Position numbers and translations under genes: made by a program. The notes under the pieces were generated by a model. That model saw only the letters and a list, made by a program, of their open reading frames with translations, searched no databases and was not told the DNA's origin. Below are positions 10,487 through 22,491 of a stretch of DNA of 64,000 nt, in pieces (positions within the stretch are counted from its first letter, which is position 1; each line of letters begins with the position of its first letter). The stretch is from Diospyros lotus (Eukaryota; Streptophyta; Magnoliopsida; Ericales; Ebenaceae), in assembly GCF_014633365.1 (NCBI RefSeq), contig NC_068344.1, positions 8,137,669 to 8,201,668 of the forward strand. Reading direction: 5' to 3'.

Positions 10487-12754
10487 CTAGCTAAGGGGAT
10501 CGGTAGCTTCAGCAGGTTGGACTTCGGAAGCTTCGACTTCAGTGGCTTCAACGGATTGAACCTCGGCGTTGGCAGCTGGCGAAATGACCTCGATTAAATC
10601 TAACGGGATGGACGCCTCGACATCTTTAGCAGCTTCGGTAGTGTACCTTTTCACCTCCTTAACGGCTTGCTCCCCGAAGAAGGAGAAATCCATCTCAGGA
10701 TGGTTTAGCCAGAGGGTGTAAAGGAACGCCGAGCATGTGTCAAACTTGGTTTCCTTGCATGCTAAATCTATCTGAGCTTCCACCTCCGCCTTGATATCAT
10801 TGATGGCCCTATTTGCAATCTGTTTGCACCGTTAGCTCAATCGTCGGCCTGCTTCCGCTTGTCTTTGATTTTCTCCAACTCCGCCTCGGCAGATTTCAAC
10901 CTGTCTTAGGCTTTTCGCAGCTCCTCCTTAGCCTTATTCAGCTCGCTGGTAAGCTTAGAGTTAGCAGATTCCAACATGTTCTTCTCCCGACGGAGCTCCT
11001 CCTCATAATCTTTATTTCTTTATTGCGCGTCACGCAACTCCACTTCAAGGCCTTTAACGACCTTCCAGAGCTCGGCAAGTTGGGAAATGGATGTTGCCTG
11101 GATCCACCCCTCGTAATCCTGCTCTAGTTTCCTGGCCTTCATAGCAACAAGAGAAGTCTATAAGACACAAAGTGTTAACTCGATAAAAGTAACAAAGCCA
11201 GGGAATAAAATGGGACTTACCAGGAAACTGTGGCGAGCTATGTAGCGGAATAAAGCGGTCCTTTTCACCTCGCCTTGATCCAAGGTTTGAGCGAACATGC
11301 TTATGAGTTCGGGCATTTCGTCCATAAGGGCATGAAAGTAAAGCGATTCGGGCATCGGCTCTTCGATGGGCTCTTGGGTCACCATTTCCTCAGAGACTCT
11401 GACCTTCTTTCCTTTATCACTCTTCTGCAGCTGGTCCGGTCCTCTTTTTAACCCGATTGCAGGAGCGTTGGAAGTCTCCCTCGCGATCTCCTTTTCACGA
11501 GTTTTGCTTGAACCCTGGTCGCGGGGGACAAGAGCTCTCTATTCCTATTGGGATCGCTGCTTCTGTCGTGACGGATGTTATTATTTGGGTTTCTATTGTT
11601 ATTGGTGGCATTAAGGAAGGCGTGACTTTGGTTGCTGCTATTCTGACCTCTCGCCTCGCAAGCTTGAGCTCAGAATCATGGACAAAGTAGTGCCTGATCT
11701 GGTCCCGGATCTCTTTGGCATGGTAAGGTTGAGATCTACCATATCTTCGGCTCGACTTTTTTCCCCCTTGTTGCTACTAGACTTAAGGACTTGGAAGGCG
11801 GACGGGAGGACTTTCGCACCCAGAACCTTGATGTGATTCCCATTTATAATCTTGACGTTGAGAAGGGGCACGAGCTCGTGTTCTCTGAACAGCTTTTCTG
11901 TAAGCTCGAGATCCTCTGAACCTAACCCCGCAGCAACAAGCTTATTGAGGATGTTGATCTCGTCAGCTGGCAAAATTGGCCTCCCGTTCCCAAACTCTAC
12001 ATCACAGGATGAGGACGTCAAGGCATATATATGAAAAGTAAAAGAGCCCCATGCGAGCTAATATGCTCTTACCTGGGGTCAATGCGAAGTTGAGGCTTCT
12101 GAGTGACGAAAGCAAAGGGCAAGAAGCGAAGAACCAACTAGACTTATAGTCGCCCACGTTGAATTTCCCCTTCGCTCTTCCCTGAGGAAGGATAGCCTTG
12201 TATTGAGAAGGACGAGCTGCCAGATAGTACAACCCATCTTTGGTATTTTTAAAAGAAAAAAGAAACTTTACTAGTTTTGGTGATGGGGGAGGAAGTTTGT
12301 TCCTAAGAAATAAGACCGTTAGGGAAGTGAGTTGGGTATAAGAATTTGGTGTCAATTTAAAAGGTGCGAGCTTGACCTCGTTCAAGAGGTCAAGAAGGTA
12401 TGGAGCTACATAGAACCTAAACCCAGACTCAAGGTGCTAGGGGTTAATGGCTATGAAGCCAGGTGGTGGATAGGCTGCGTGAGAGTTCGATACAGGGATA
12501 TACACTCAGCAATTCATCGGGAAACGAAACTCCCGAGTACAAGTCCCCACCTCAAGGAACTTGGCGTAGGAGGGAAATCTTTTAAAAACCTCTTGCCCCT
12601 GGCTCCCTTCAACGACCTCCATAGCTCGTGAGATCGCTCCCTCAATGTTTTGTATCTCTATTACGAGGCAATCTTCAGAATTCAAAGTATCGTCCTCTCC
12701 TATGATATGTTTGCAACGCTTTTGACCCAAGTTCTCTTGAGTAGTATCAGACAT
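10487..12754 (-). pseudogene. Element A antisense ORF (Tat additional ORF), spliced
   Basis: A decayed multi-exon gene lies opposite to gag-pol. Exon 1 (12754-12073) starts MSDTTQENLGQK and holds the conserved block KLAPFKLTPNSYTQLTSL, then LRNKLPPPSPKL and NVGDYKSSWFF. It ends at a GT donor at 12072. Exon 2 resumes near 11996 in the matching phase with FGNGRPILPADEINI and runs to about 11640. A third exon (about 11385-11221) joins across a clean 63-bp GT-AG intron (11220-11158) to a coiled-coil segment with EELRREKNMLESANSKLTSE (about 11157-10810) and an acidic tail to 10487. Several stops are present. The same family occurs on the antisense strand of elements C and E. Its function is unknown. 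Confidence 0.78.
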
Positions 12755-13270
12755 CTACAGAGGAAGAAAAAAACAATTAGGCCATAGCTCATGGACCAAA
12801 CTTTAAAGAACTAGAAGAAACACTAAAGGTGCTCTCTACTTAACAGGTCACGCGCTTTGCAACAGGGTGCCGCCTAATGCAAAGAGGCTACAACTGCAAG
12901 CCCGTTATTCCATGGAAGACTAATCCTAAGGTCTTTGAGCCCGAAGGCTCTGTGAACTCCTAACAAACCAACTCTAATCAATCCCCCGAAAAATAGAAGC
13001 ATCATTGATAGAATCAAGAAGATTGAAGAACCGTCGAAGGTTAACCGATGATTAGTAGTCTGGCAAAAGAAAAAGACGAAGGCCATGAAAAGCTTACCAA
13101 TCACTAACTCTCTCACCGGAGTAAGGACTTAGGACAAACTTCAGGTAGGAATGGTTTGCACCTAAACGACTGTAGTTGGAAGGACCTGGTCACAGTGAAA
13201 GCTTCAGAGACAAGGAGAAGGCGAGAGCAAAAAATTTCAAAGTCGAGTGAAAGAGACGACAGTAAAGCCT
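12755..13270. other. Leader of the antisense transcript in element A
   Basis: On the minus strand this lies between the antisense TATA box and the first ATG. A splice-acceptor-like tract (T/C-rich, ending TGTAG) sits directly before the ATG at 12754, suggesting a leader intron. No ORF is convincing. Confidence 0.4.
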
Positions 13271-13273
13271 CTT

Positions 13274-13286
13274 GGCTATTTATGCC
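13274..13286 (-). promoter_or_regulatory. Candidate antisense TATA box, element A
   Basis: The minus strand reads GGCATAAATAGCC, about 270 bp inside the 3' LTR and 520 bp upstream of the antisense ORF start. Elements C and E have a TATA box in the same relative place and orientation. Confidence 0.55.
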
Positions 13287-13546
13287 TTTAACTCGATCGC
13301 TCTCAGCTATTAGATCAAGCCGGTGTATGGCGTGCCCTGCATCCTTCCGACACGCGACTACCCATGGGTCCCACAGTCATCATCACACGCAGTAATGGGG
13401 GGTGTGCGCATTAAATACGCTACAGACAAGGCACGCTGCATGAAATGGCATGATCTGGAGCGATTGGGCAGAAGTTCAAAAGGCTAATTGACAACTGGAG
13501 TAATTGGCAACACATCAGCTCCCGGTCCGAAGATCGCACTGCTAGC

Positions 13547-13557
13547 TGGGGGGCTTG
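13547..13557 (+). other. Polypurine tract of element A
   Basis: GGGGGG followed by CTTG directly precedes the 3' LTR start at 13558. This is the expected plus-strand primer site. Confidence 0.75.
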
Positions 13558-14331
13558 TGTTACGGGTATTTCCCACACTACTCCTTATAGGTTGGACTCT
13601 ATTCGGCAGCCCAGCCCAATCACTTAAGGCCCAGTGGGCTCAAAGCTAAGCTCATCGGGGTAGGCTCACACATCGCTGAAACCCTAGCTCAGATTGCAAG
13701 ATCAAGTGAGCTCCCAGCGATGCTTCCAGCGAGCTCCTAGCGATACTTCCAGTTCGCTGGTGTAATTGATCAGCTCGCGTAACAAGAAGACCACGGAGTA
13801 ACCAGAGAACAGTGGTAGACTAGGTGTTGTCCTAGCTAGGCCGTTCAAGCCCAACCTAGTCCCATTCTCTCAGCCCATTTGTTTGGGCCATACTAGTCCC
13901 ATCTCGGCCTTTGCAACAGCATTACTGTAGCCATTTTTGGGTTTCTGCGCGCTCGCCTCAGATCCCATCCTCATTAATGGCAGATCCCATCCGCATTAAT
14001 GAGAGTCTCGTCGGCACTATGCATCCATCTGGGTACCGCCGCCGGCGCTGGATATTCAGTCCCATCACCTGCAGACGTATGACGCATGCAAGAAGACATC
14101 TCCTCCTCCTATATATCAGCCAACTCTTTTAAGAGCCAAGGTATGCTCTCTCTGCCAACTTGCTTAAATTCTGCACCTTTGTACTCGCTTACTTACTTAA
14201 GCGTCGGAGTATTTTGCAGGGGCCAATCGGCTGGCGAATCAACAAAAACTAGATCATATCCTTCTCTCTTTCGGATTCATTATATCAGTGCGAACCAACG
14301 AATCACGGTCTACAAATTCCGAACATCGACA
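13558..14331 (+). repeat. 3' LTR of element A
   Basis: Starts TGTTACGGG and ends CATCGACA, followed by the target duplication ATCTC. It aligns with 1209-1982 at equal length (774 bp) but with many substitutions, which fits an old insertion. Confidence 0.92.
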
Positions 14332-14336
14332 ATCTC

Positions 14337-15236
14337 AAATATGTCTAAATTATGAGATGCCTCAGTGAAATTCCTTCTAAATATTCCTCAAAATGTGGTC
14401 ATTAAATTTAACATCCACTGTTTGTGTAAAAGATCAATACCAACTCGTCAATGAACAAAAACGCATGGTGTGGTCATTTTGATTGTATGAGAACTAATCA
14501 TGAATTTAAGCTATGAGCACGAATGCAAGTAAATGTATACTAACACTGGTTAAATGAATTCACAAAAATCATATGATGGGAAAATTAATTATTAAATCTA
14601 TAATACTCTAGGAAAAATAATTATTAAATCTATAATACTCCTCAACTTGAAAATCAAGATTTAACCTTAAATAGCATCTCTAAAAATTATTCATGTGTTG
14701 TAATTTACATCAATCATTTATGTGTCATAAGTTACATCTTGAATGTGGTAAATGTTGAAGTAAGATATGTTGAATCTATTTGATGATGGTAAATTCGATA
14801 TAGGTAAGTGGTGTTGTAAGTATGAATATTTGGGGAAACAAGAATTTAAATGCATGTGGTTGGTAAATGCATACATGATGCATACATGCACATGTTATAT
14901 ATATATATATATATAGTTTGAGCACCTATTATTTTATGTTGAGAGAGAAAGGGTACCCTAGAGCACTTGGCGCGAGACGATGTGGCCATAGCCCGGCAGG
15001 TTGGCTCTATATTTATTTGTAAGGTTTTATTGAAATTATGCACTTTTGCATGCATTGATTGATGATTGAGAGCCGGGTGAAATGATGCACTCTTGCATGT
15101 ATTGATTGATGGCTTGCGAGATTTGATATTGACATTGAGATTTTATGCACATTTGCATAGTGGTACATGGTGACATGATATATTTAAGTTGAATTGATAA
15201 ACTTCTAAATTATGAATCTCGTATATAACTGTGGAG
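14337..15236. other. Host intergenic DNA
   Basis: AT-rich sequence with a (TA)n run near 14896-14914 and two copies of a GCATGNATTGATTGATG motif (about 15048 and 15096). No gene is supported. It ends in the left 8-bp duplication of the hAT element. Confidence 0.5.
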
Positions 15237-15244
15237 TCCTTGAG

Positions 15245-16706
15245 TAGGGATGGCAATTGCAACCAAAACCGTGGGGAACCGAACTGAAATCGAATCGGTC
15301 AATGCGATTAAAAATCGTTTGACTGGGTAATGGTTTAGTTTGGGGAAAAATCAAACATTGTTTCAATGAGTATGGTTTGGTTATAGTTTTCACTAAAACT
15401 AGACCAAAACCCGAACCGAATGATGGGTAACTGAGCCAAACCAAACCAAACTGAATCGAACATATATATAATATAATATGTATAATATCTATATTATATA
15501 CAACCCAGCCCAATTGCCTTGCTTACAAACCCTTCTCCCCTTCTCTTCTCATTCCTTTTCTCTCCTCCTTCATAAGTTGATGGGTGTTGCTGCAGTGTTA
15601 GATCCTAGGTATAAGATGACTTTTCTTGACTTTTACTCTCCTAAGGTCTATCCTTATGACTATGATGAACAAATTAGCAGCATCAAGTACCTTTTTTATG
15701 ATTTGATGAAGGAATATCACATTAAAAAGAACAAAGTGAATGATGTGAATAACCAATAATGTACATTGGATGGGAGCGTCACTCCAACTCCAAGAGAGAA
15801 TTTCATTTCTTTTGATGATGAATATCAATCTTTTCTTAAAAAGAGGAAAACTACTAAAGTTACTAGTTTCAGAATTGAATTGGAACTTTACTTTGATGGA
15901 GATGTTATAGTTGATAATTGTCAGTTTAATATTTTACTTTGGTGGAAAGTGAATGGAGTGAAATATCCTATCTTACAAACTATTGCAAGAGATACATTAG
16001 CCATTCCTGTATCTACTGTTGCTTCGAAGTTGGCATTCAGTTCTAGTGGGAGACTGGTGAGTCCTCATCGTAATCGACTTAATCCAAAGACAATAAAAGC
16101 ATTGATGTGTGCCCAAAGTTGATTATCAAATTAAGTGGAAAAAGGTGAATTTATTTCATTTACTAGTTATTTTTTATTGTTAAGACTACATTTTCATATT
16201 AATTTATTTTTTATATTTATAATTTTGTTTGATAGAGTTGGCTCATTCATTTTAGATGGATATGCATCAATTTACGAAGAAGATATTAATGTTGTTAATG
16301 AAGGTATTAACTTTCATAGCTAATTTTTTTTAGTTTAAATTACAATATAATTATGCAAATATTAATTTATTGATCTTAACAATTGTAAGTTTGGAGATAT
16401 GATTTTATATCCAAGAAGTTTTGTAACTTTATGCAAGAATAAGATAACTTTATTAGAATTTATCTTTGTTTGTTGTGAAATTATCAAAAAAATTTATAAA
16501 TGCTATTTGTCTTTGTTTGTTGGTATGGATTAACCTAAAAAAACCATGGTTAAACCGAAACCGATCCGAAATCGAATGGTTTGGTTGTGGTTTTAAATTT
16601 TTAAAACTAAATGGGTAATGGTTTGGTTTTGGTTTTAGTAATTTAAGTTTGGTTCGGTTATGGTTTTGGCAAAAATCGAAACCAAACCGAACCATTGCCA
16701 ACCCTA
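15245..16706 (+). mobile_element. Defective hAT transposon
   Basis: A 1462-bp element has inverted ends TAGGGATGGCAAT and TAGGGTTGGCAAT (right end read as complement). It is flanked by a perfect 8-bp duplication TCCTTGAG at 15237-15244 and 16707-16714. Sub-terminal regions are rich in CGGTTTGGTT-type repeats, as in many plant hAT elements. It encodes only the C-terminal part of a transposase, so it could move only with a transposase supplied in trans. Confidence 0.93.
15571..16122 (+). pseudogene. hAT transposase C-terminal fragment
   Basis: Two adjacent reading frames derive from one RICESLEEPER/Ac-type transposase. The first (about 15571-15759) has VAAVLDPRYKMTFLDFY, the block before the insertion domain. 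The second (15766-16122) has the dimerisation region: DNCQFNILLWWKVNGVKYP, then TIARDTLAIPVSTVASKLAF and LNPKTIKALMCAQ. The usual S-E-S-A-F reads SKLAF. A stop (TAA at 15757) separates them. The BED zinc finger and the N-terminal catalytic region are absent. Confidence 0.85.
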
Positions 16707-16714
16707 TCCTTGAG

Positions 16715-17458
16715 TACTCTTCTTGGTGTCATCATGTCCTTGGATCCTATATATATTGTTCATTGTTTCTCGAACTTGTTGAGCCTTGTGGCTTACTGAT
16801 CTTCTTTGCCATACTAGGTAAAAGAAAGACTATTATTGGGGGCGAGTCCAATAGGACTACAACCCAGGAATAGTGGTGTACGGAGACGCATCCTAATTTC
16901 AAATATCCTAGTTAGTGATTTGGTGAGGTTTATAGTGATGAGGATTTGTTATGTCTATTGACATTTGAACCTCTTATTATTTTATATAGCTATCGAGCCT
17001 AGAGTTATGAGATATTAAAAATATAATTAAATTTTATTTAAATTTTTGCTACTAAAAATGAAATGAGTTGTTATTTGAATTCAGTTTTGTTCTATATTAT
17101 CTCTGTAATGATCTTCTTTCGAGTATCCTATATTAAGTGGGAATATTCGGAAGCGGGCCTTACATCATTGTTTAACTCTTTTATATATATCCATTATTTA
17201 CCTAATAAACTTTGCTATAAAAGCAATTTACCACATCAATTGGTATATTAATACCCAACCGGTGATATTATAATTGTTTACAATAAATAGTATTTGTAAA
17301 GGGAACACAACAAATGTGTATAAAAGAAAATTAAACCAAAGCAGAATCATTTGTCAATGGAAATGTTGATTTTCCCCATTTGTCACTTCCACTTAGTTTG
17401 CTGGACACGAGAGTTGACTTCAAATTCTATCCCAAAGGGGACATTTTTACTTCTAAGT
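16715..17458. other. Host intergenic DNA
   Basis: No supported gene. The part from 16715 to about 16990 has the look of an LTR U5 region (GGTAAAAGAAAG and GGGGGCGAGTCC), but no partner or boundary was found. Confidence 0.4.
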
Positions 17459-17466
17459 CATTCAAT

Positions 17467-17855
17467 TAGGGTGTACAAATGACGGGATAACCAATTAAAT
17501 TAAATTAAACTGATCAATTAAATTAAAAAAATCGAACTAATCGATAATTGAAAAAATCAAACACAAACTGTATGAACTGAACCAAATTGAAGAAACGCAA
17601 AAAAATCGAAGAAAATTGAAGTAATCGATAAAAAATATATAAAATTGAAGAAAAATGACATTGTTTGATAACAACATTGTTTTAAACTTTGGTCAGTTCG
17701 GTTAGTTCAGTTCTTTAAACCATAATTCAAAAACTGAACTTTTGAAAAAAAATTAACCATATAGAACCAATACAAGAAAAAAATCGAACTGAACTGACAA
17801 GTTTGGTTGTTCCAGTTTAGTTAGTTCGGGTAAACCGAATTTTTACGCTCCTTAA
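17467..17855. mobile_element. hAT-type MITE
   Basis: A 389-bp non-coding element has an 8-bp duplication CATTCAAT at 17459-17466 and 17856-17863. Its ends are TAGGGTGTACAAA and the weak complement TAAGGAGCGTAAA. The interior carries CGGTT/AACCG-rich sub-terminal repeats in both orientations, as in other hAT MITEs. Confidence 0.82.
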
Positions 17856-18019
17856 CATTCAATTGCTTTAATTTTTGTGTGTTTATTTAGTGTATTTTAT
17901 TTGTGAATTACTTGGTGTGAATTATTAGGTTATCTAATAACCTTATATAGATAAAAACAAGTACTAAGCGCAAATTCTTGAAAATATATAGGAAATTACA
18001 AAATATGAATAAATTACAG

Positions 18020-18385
18020 GGTTAGTTCTTAAATTTTGTAATTTAATTTTTGTTACCATAACTATTAAATTTTAATTTTTATTATAATTCAATTCTTCTT
18101 TTAATTTTTGTCAAATTCTTTTAACAACAACTAACATGATAAACATTAATATAAATTTAAAAATCATTTGATTGTAGGATTTATGCTTAATTTTAACATT
18201 AAATGATTTTAGATCTATATTAATATATATCGCGTTAGTTTTTATTAACAGAATGTGATGAGAAATCAAAAGTTGGATTGAATTATAACAAAAACAAAAG
18301 TTTAGAGGATGTGATGTTGACAAAAATTAAAGTATAATAACTAATTTTTTACAGAATACAAAATTCAATGACTAATAATATAATT
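18020..18385. mobile_element. Possible foldback MITE
   Basis: TTAGTTCTTAAATTTTGTA near 18022 matches the complement of sequence near 18362-18380 at 15 of 19 positions. A second inner pair (TTATAATTCAAT) is also inverted. No clear target duplication was found, so this is tentative. Confidence 0.4.
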
Positions 18386-19763
18386 TATATCATAAAATAT
18401 GGTGATAATAATATCACTTTGACATTTTTATAAGTGTAAATTGCCCTTAGACGTTTTTGTCCTTTTTGACCTTTTTGTCCTTTAAATTGCTTACATAGAC
18501 ACTCCCTATACTATAAAAGTAAGTCTAGAAGTTCTAGTGATTTAATTTTTTAAAAAATATTCCTTTCATCATTAATAATGTTAATTAAACTTTAGTTAAG
18601 TTAATTTATTCTAATTACCCCTAATTAAATTAAATTTAAATCAAACTTAACCAAAAATACAATATAAGATATAAAATTAAACCACATGCAATTTGAGAAA
18701 AAAAATCACTTTTTTAAAACTATAGTTAGTTTTATTTTTGTTGTATAAGTTATGACATTTTAAAATTTTTATTTTTTGAATCCAACCTCCTTCACCATAT
18801 ACGCACGTTACTATTACTAAATCTCGAATTTATTTTTCAATTATCTCAAAATAATTAGTAAAACACATGATACAATCTTCTGACAATCGACTAGAGTCAA
18901 TTAACTTTCTATTTATAAATTCTTACTTATTTCTCTTGTATACATCTTCTTATGGTCTTAGCTACACTTAACCAATTCCTTCAATTCATCTATACTATTA
19001 TATAAATAAATATTATGTGTTGGTACTATAAAATCCTAATCAATAAAATATTTTTTCAAAATAATTTTTTATTGTCTAATTATAATAATTAAATTTATTT
19101 ATTTTAGTGAACAAGTAAAGTCCAGATGGAATCACAAGATCCCTAGAGACTCTTTGGATGGCTAGTCTTTCGCAGGTCTTTGGAAGTACAAAACCAGCTA
19201 GAAGGCATATAGGAATTTTTTTTTTTTATGTGAATTCTCCGATACTTAAGTTAAATGAATAATATCTAAAAATATGAGTGTGAATGTATATATGCTATAT
19301 GGGGTATGTATGTTCTGGATGAGAGTCTTCGAATTGATTGTCTCCCAAAAGGTTTTACGTGGTTCAGGTGCCAATTCCTAAAACGCAAGACCCAAAGCCT
19401 TCGCAATTTTCTGCTTTCGCCTTGGGACTCAATTATTGACTGCAACATTCATATCAGTATTTAAAAAATAAATCCAATTTCAGTGTTTCTCCCCTTCATT
19501 TTCATCTATTTCCCTTCGCCAGAAGGAAAGGGAAACGCAATCAAAGATGAGATAAAACTTCCGTCATCTTCAAACAAAACTCTGCATGTACAAATGGGAG
19601 CTCCATACTATATACATCAGCCAGTATAATTTCTTGACATCATATGTGTCAATATCAAAACAAGTAGATGAGGAGAAAACAAAATCAAACAACTCACCGG
19701 TGAACCACGAGCCCGATCCTTGTGCACTGGAGACATCTTTTTTCGGTGTTTGAAAATGAAGCC
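18386..19763. other. AT-rich DNA downstream of the receptor kinase gene
   Basis: No coding exon was recognised. The part nearest 19763 is presumably the 3' untranslated region of the minus-strand kinase gene. I could not pick out a poly(A) site with confidence. Confidence 0.45.
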
Positions 19764-22161
19764 TTAGCCACTGGAAATGGATGTGGAAGAGCCACTAACC
19801 CATCTGTGAGCATTGGCTACAGAATCGGGTGAGGGTGGCACCTTGCCACTCTTCAACAACACAGCATCATCACCCTCAGGGGAAGGATGAGGCCATCTAT
19901 GATTTAACGGCTCTGAATTGTCAATTTGTTCCCCATTGTTCTCCTCGTCTTTGTAATCTTGAATTTCCTTCAAAGCCTCCAGAACTTCATTCATGCTTGG
20001 TCTCATTTCCTTTTCGAGTTGTAGGCATCGAAAAGCCACCTCTGCCACTGAAGTAGTCATCCTTTCGACTGAAGTGTTTGACTCATACCCAAGAGAAGGA
20101 TCAATCAGCTCATTGAATGCACGGTTCTGGATTCGGTTTATTGCTAAGTTAGCCAAATTAATCTCATGCCTATGTCTGCTAATGTCAACGGCAGGCATGG
20201 ATGATATGAGCTCAACGAGCACAACTCCAAAGCTATAAACGTCACTCCTATCAGTAAGTTGGTAAGATTGGTAATAGTCCGGATCAACATAGCCGGGAGT
20301 CCCCTGTGGAGCTGTAGAGACGTGTGTCACATCGGTTGGGAGGAGTCTTGAAAGCCCAAAATCAGCAACTTTGACAGAAAAATTGTTGTCGAGTAGTATG
20401 TTGTCAGTCTTGACATCGCGGTGGATGATATCAGTAGCGTGGAGGTAAGCCAATGCACTGGCAGTTTCCACGGCTATGCTCATCCGAATAGGCCATGTGA
20501 GCAAGCCATCCTTGGCTCGGTCGCCATGGATGTGATCGGCCAGAGTGCCATTAGGAATGTACTCATAAACAAGCAACAGTTCCCGGCTGTGGCGTGAAGT
20601 GCAGCCATAGAGGGAAACAAGATTGGGATGGCGCAGGCGGGTTAGGATTTCGACTTCATTCAGGAATTGCATCACGCGCCTAGAGTTGTGTTCGTATAGG
20701 CGTTTAACTGCCACTTCCCTTCCATCCTGAAGTATCCCTGGTTGAGAAGAGATCAACAATTGTGATTAGACATGATTCATATGCAGATTCTCAGATTTGA
20801 TCTTGTAAGTTTGGTGATGCGCTGACAAATATGAACAACTTTAAACCATCTTACCATGGTAGACAGTGCCAAAACCTCCATCTCCGAGTTCAGTGGAAGG
20901 ATGGAAATTGTCTGTCGCTTGTTCAAGTTCAGCATATTTGAAGACAGGAACTCCGAAGAAGACACGGCTGAATTCAATCTCAGCTGAAGGATCGGCGGAA
21001 ATGTTCCTTGACAACAGATGTGAAGAGACAAACTTCCGTCTTTTGCATCGACGGATAATAAATACAATAGTCAAGCAAATGGCAAGGACTCCGCCAGTGA
21101 CTAAAGAACAAACAGGTGGTGGTCATCAGCAACAAGAAAGAAGCAGGGCAGAAACAGAACAACGAAAGAACAAATAGAGAAGTTAGTTTAGAAGGATTTC
21201 TTTACCTAAGGGAAGGATCAGTTTGAGGTTTGGCCCTGCAATAAACAGCAGGTTAAGCGAATATAATTGACATTCTAAAACCTTAAAAATAGAAACATTA
21301 TTAGGTAATAGTCTGATACATATTATTACGGACTCTCCCTAATTAGCTCAAGCTTTTTGGGAGAAAGAGGGACCATGATACTGCTGAAGATAGAGAAGTA
21401 CCGTTTTTTTCTGCTTTGCAGTGAAATGTTTGGTTGATGTTCTGGCATTGGCCTCCTCTCCAGTGACATTTGAGACAATCCTCGGTCGCTTGAAATTCGG
21501 CATAATAGGTACCGTTCAATAGTTTGAATAGATCGTCATCTTTCTCACCAAGTTCAGGTTTCTTTTTAGATGGCGTCGAAGTCAAAGGCTGAAGAATGGT
21601 TTCGCAGCCATGAAAAGAATCGGCAGAAGCAGAAACGTTGTGATGATCATCTCGTAGATGCTTGTTGTAGTACAAATTGAAACCATCACAGCCTGTGTAG
21701 TTTAAATACTCATCATGTGCGGGAGGGCTATGTCGAGAGCTTTTCTTGCACCTGAAGAGGGTGAGATTGTGAGGGATAGTGAAGGAAATAGAAGGAGAAT
21801 TGGGTAAGCTCAAATTCCTGATTCCACTGCAATCGCCGGCAAGTGAAAACTCTGGGTCATGGACTTTAACGCTGCCGTTACCGCTGGGCCTGGATGAGAT
21901 TTCAGTTATCCAAAAAAATTCATTTCCGCAAGTGATTCCTCCTACAGGATGTTCGCGATCAAGGCAAAACACAGAGCACAGCCCGCACTGGGGATTGGAG
22001 GTATTGGAGAGAGGAAAATAAAGCAGTCGTTCGGAATTTCCGCAGCGAGACGACTTGGGACAGCTAATCTTGATATTATTGTTGCTGTTATCATCAGCAG
22101 AAACAGCGGGATGAGACAGGAAATACAAGGCCACAAACGGAAAGAAAGAAACAGCCGCCAT
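19764..22161 (-). CDS. LRK10L: LRK10L-type receptor-like protein kinase (LEAF RUST 10 locus-like)
   Basis: The only complete host gene. Inferred exons (minus strand) are 22161-21402, 21235-21206, 21100-20855 and 20737-19764. All junctions are GT-AG and in phase, giving 669 codons. Residues 1-22 form a signal peptide. The extracellular part has the cysteine-rich GUB_WAK_bind domain ([20 protein letters not shown] onward) and a WAK-associated C-terminal block ([11 protein letters not shown]). Exon 2 adds 10 residues, and exon 3 the membrane helix ([14 protein letters not shown]) and the glycine loop GDGGFGTV. Exon 4 has VAVK (Lys about 357), HRDVKTDN (about 451), DFG (about 471) and [11 protein letters not shown]. 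All catalytic residues are present, so a plasma-membrane Ser/Thr kinase is expected. The family is linked to defence and abscisic-acid signalling. The ligand cannot be told from sequence. Confidence 0.93.
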
Positions 22162-22491
22162 CGATATGAACCTTGTAGGTAGCCAAACGCCAACTGTTCA
22201 CTGCAATTTAATTGGGCTAAAGAGGATGGGAATTACAATACAAGAATCGCTAAATATGCATGTTTGAGATGATGAAATAATGAAGGAATTTGCAGCTCAA
22301 GCACGGCAGTGAATTGACCCCGAAGATTTCGTCCCAATCACCACAAAGCATCTCATTGCCTAGTTACGCTAGAAAATCCAATCCAGTAGGGGAGGAGGAG
22401 TTTTGAGTTTCCCACACAGCTGCTTCCTCGTCGACCCGCCCCTCCAACTTCCGAAGACTTCTGACTCTTCTTCGTCCATGGGGTAGGGGGC
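22162..22491 (-). promoter_or_regulatory. 5' flank of the LRK10L gene, cut by element B
   Basis: This 330-bp host segment separates the kinase start codon from element B. It probably holds the 5' untranslated region and perhaps part of the core promoter; I could not mark a TATA box. The last five bases (GGGGC, 22487-22491) are the left target duplication of element B. The original upstream DNA now begins at 31295. Confidence 0.6.

Larger units (their letters stand above)
1209..14331 (+). mobile_element. Element A: decayed Ty3/gypsy Tat-type LTR retrotransposon
   Basis: Two related LTRs (1209-1982 and 13558-14331, 774 bp each) begin TGTTACG and bound the element. The 5-bp duplication ATCTC is perfect at 1204-1208 and 14332-14336. 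Internal order is primer-binding site, gag, protease, start of RT, a foreign chromovirus insertion, RNase H, a second plant-type RNase H, integrase, tandem repeats, an antisense ORF on the minus strand and a polypurine tract. A second RNase H plus an antisense ORF after integrase is the arrangement of Tat-lineage elements. All reading frames carry stops and the LTRs differ at many sites, so this is an old insertion. The RT core is missing, so the copy cannot be autonomous. Confidence 0.92.

Noticed and set aside
14896..14914. (TA)n run
   Set aside because: Simple repeat, no associated element ends.
20866..21177. 103-codon plus-strand ORF
   Set aside because: Complement of LRK10L exon 3 and its flanking introns.
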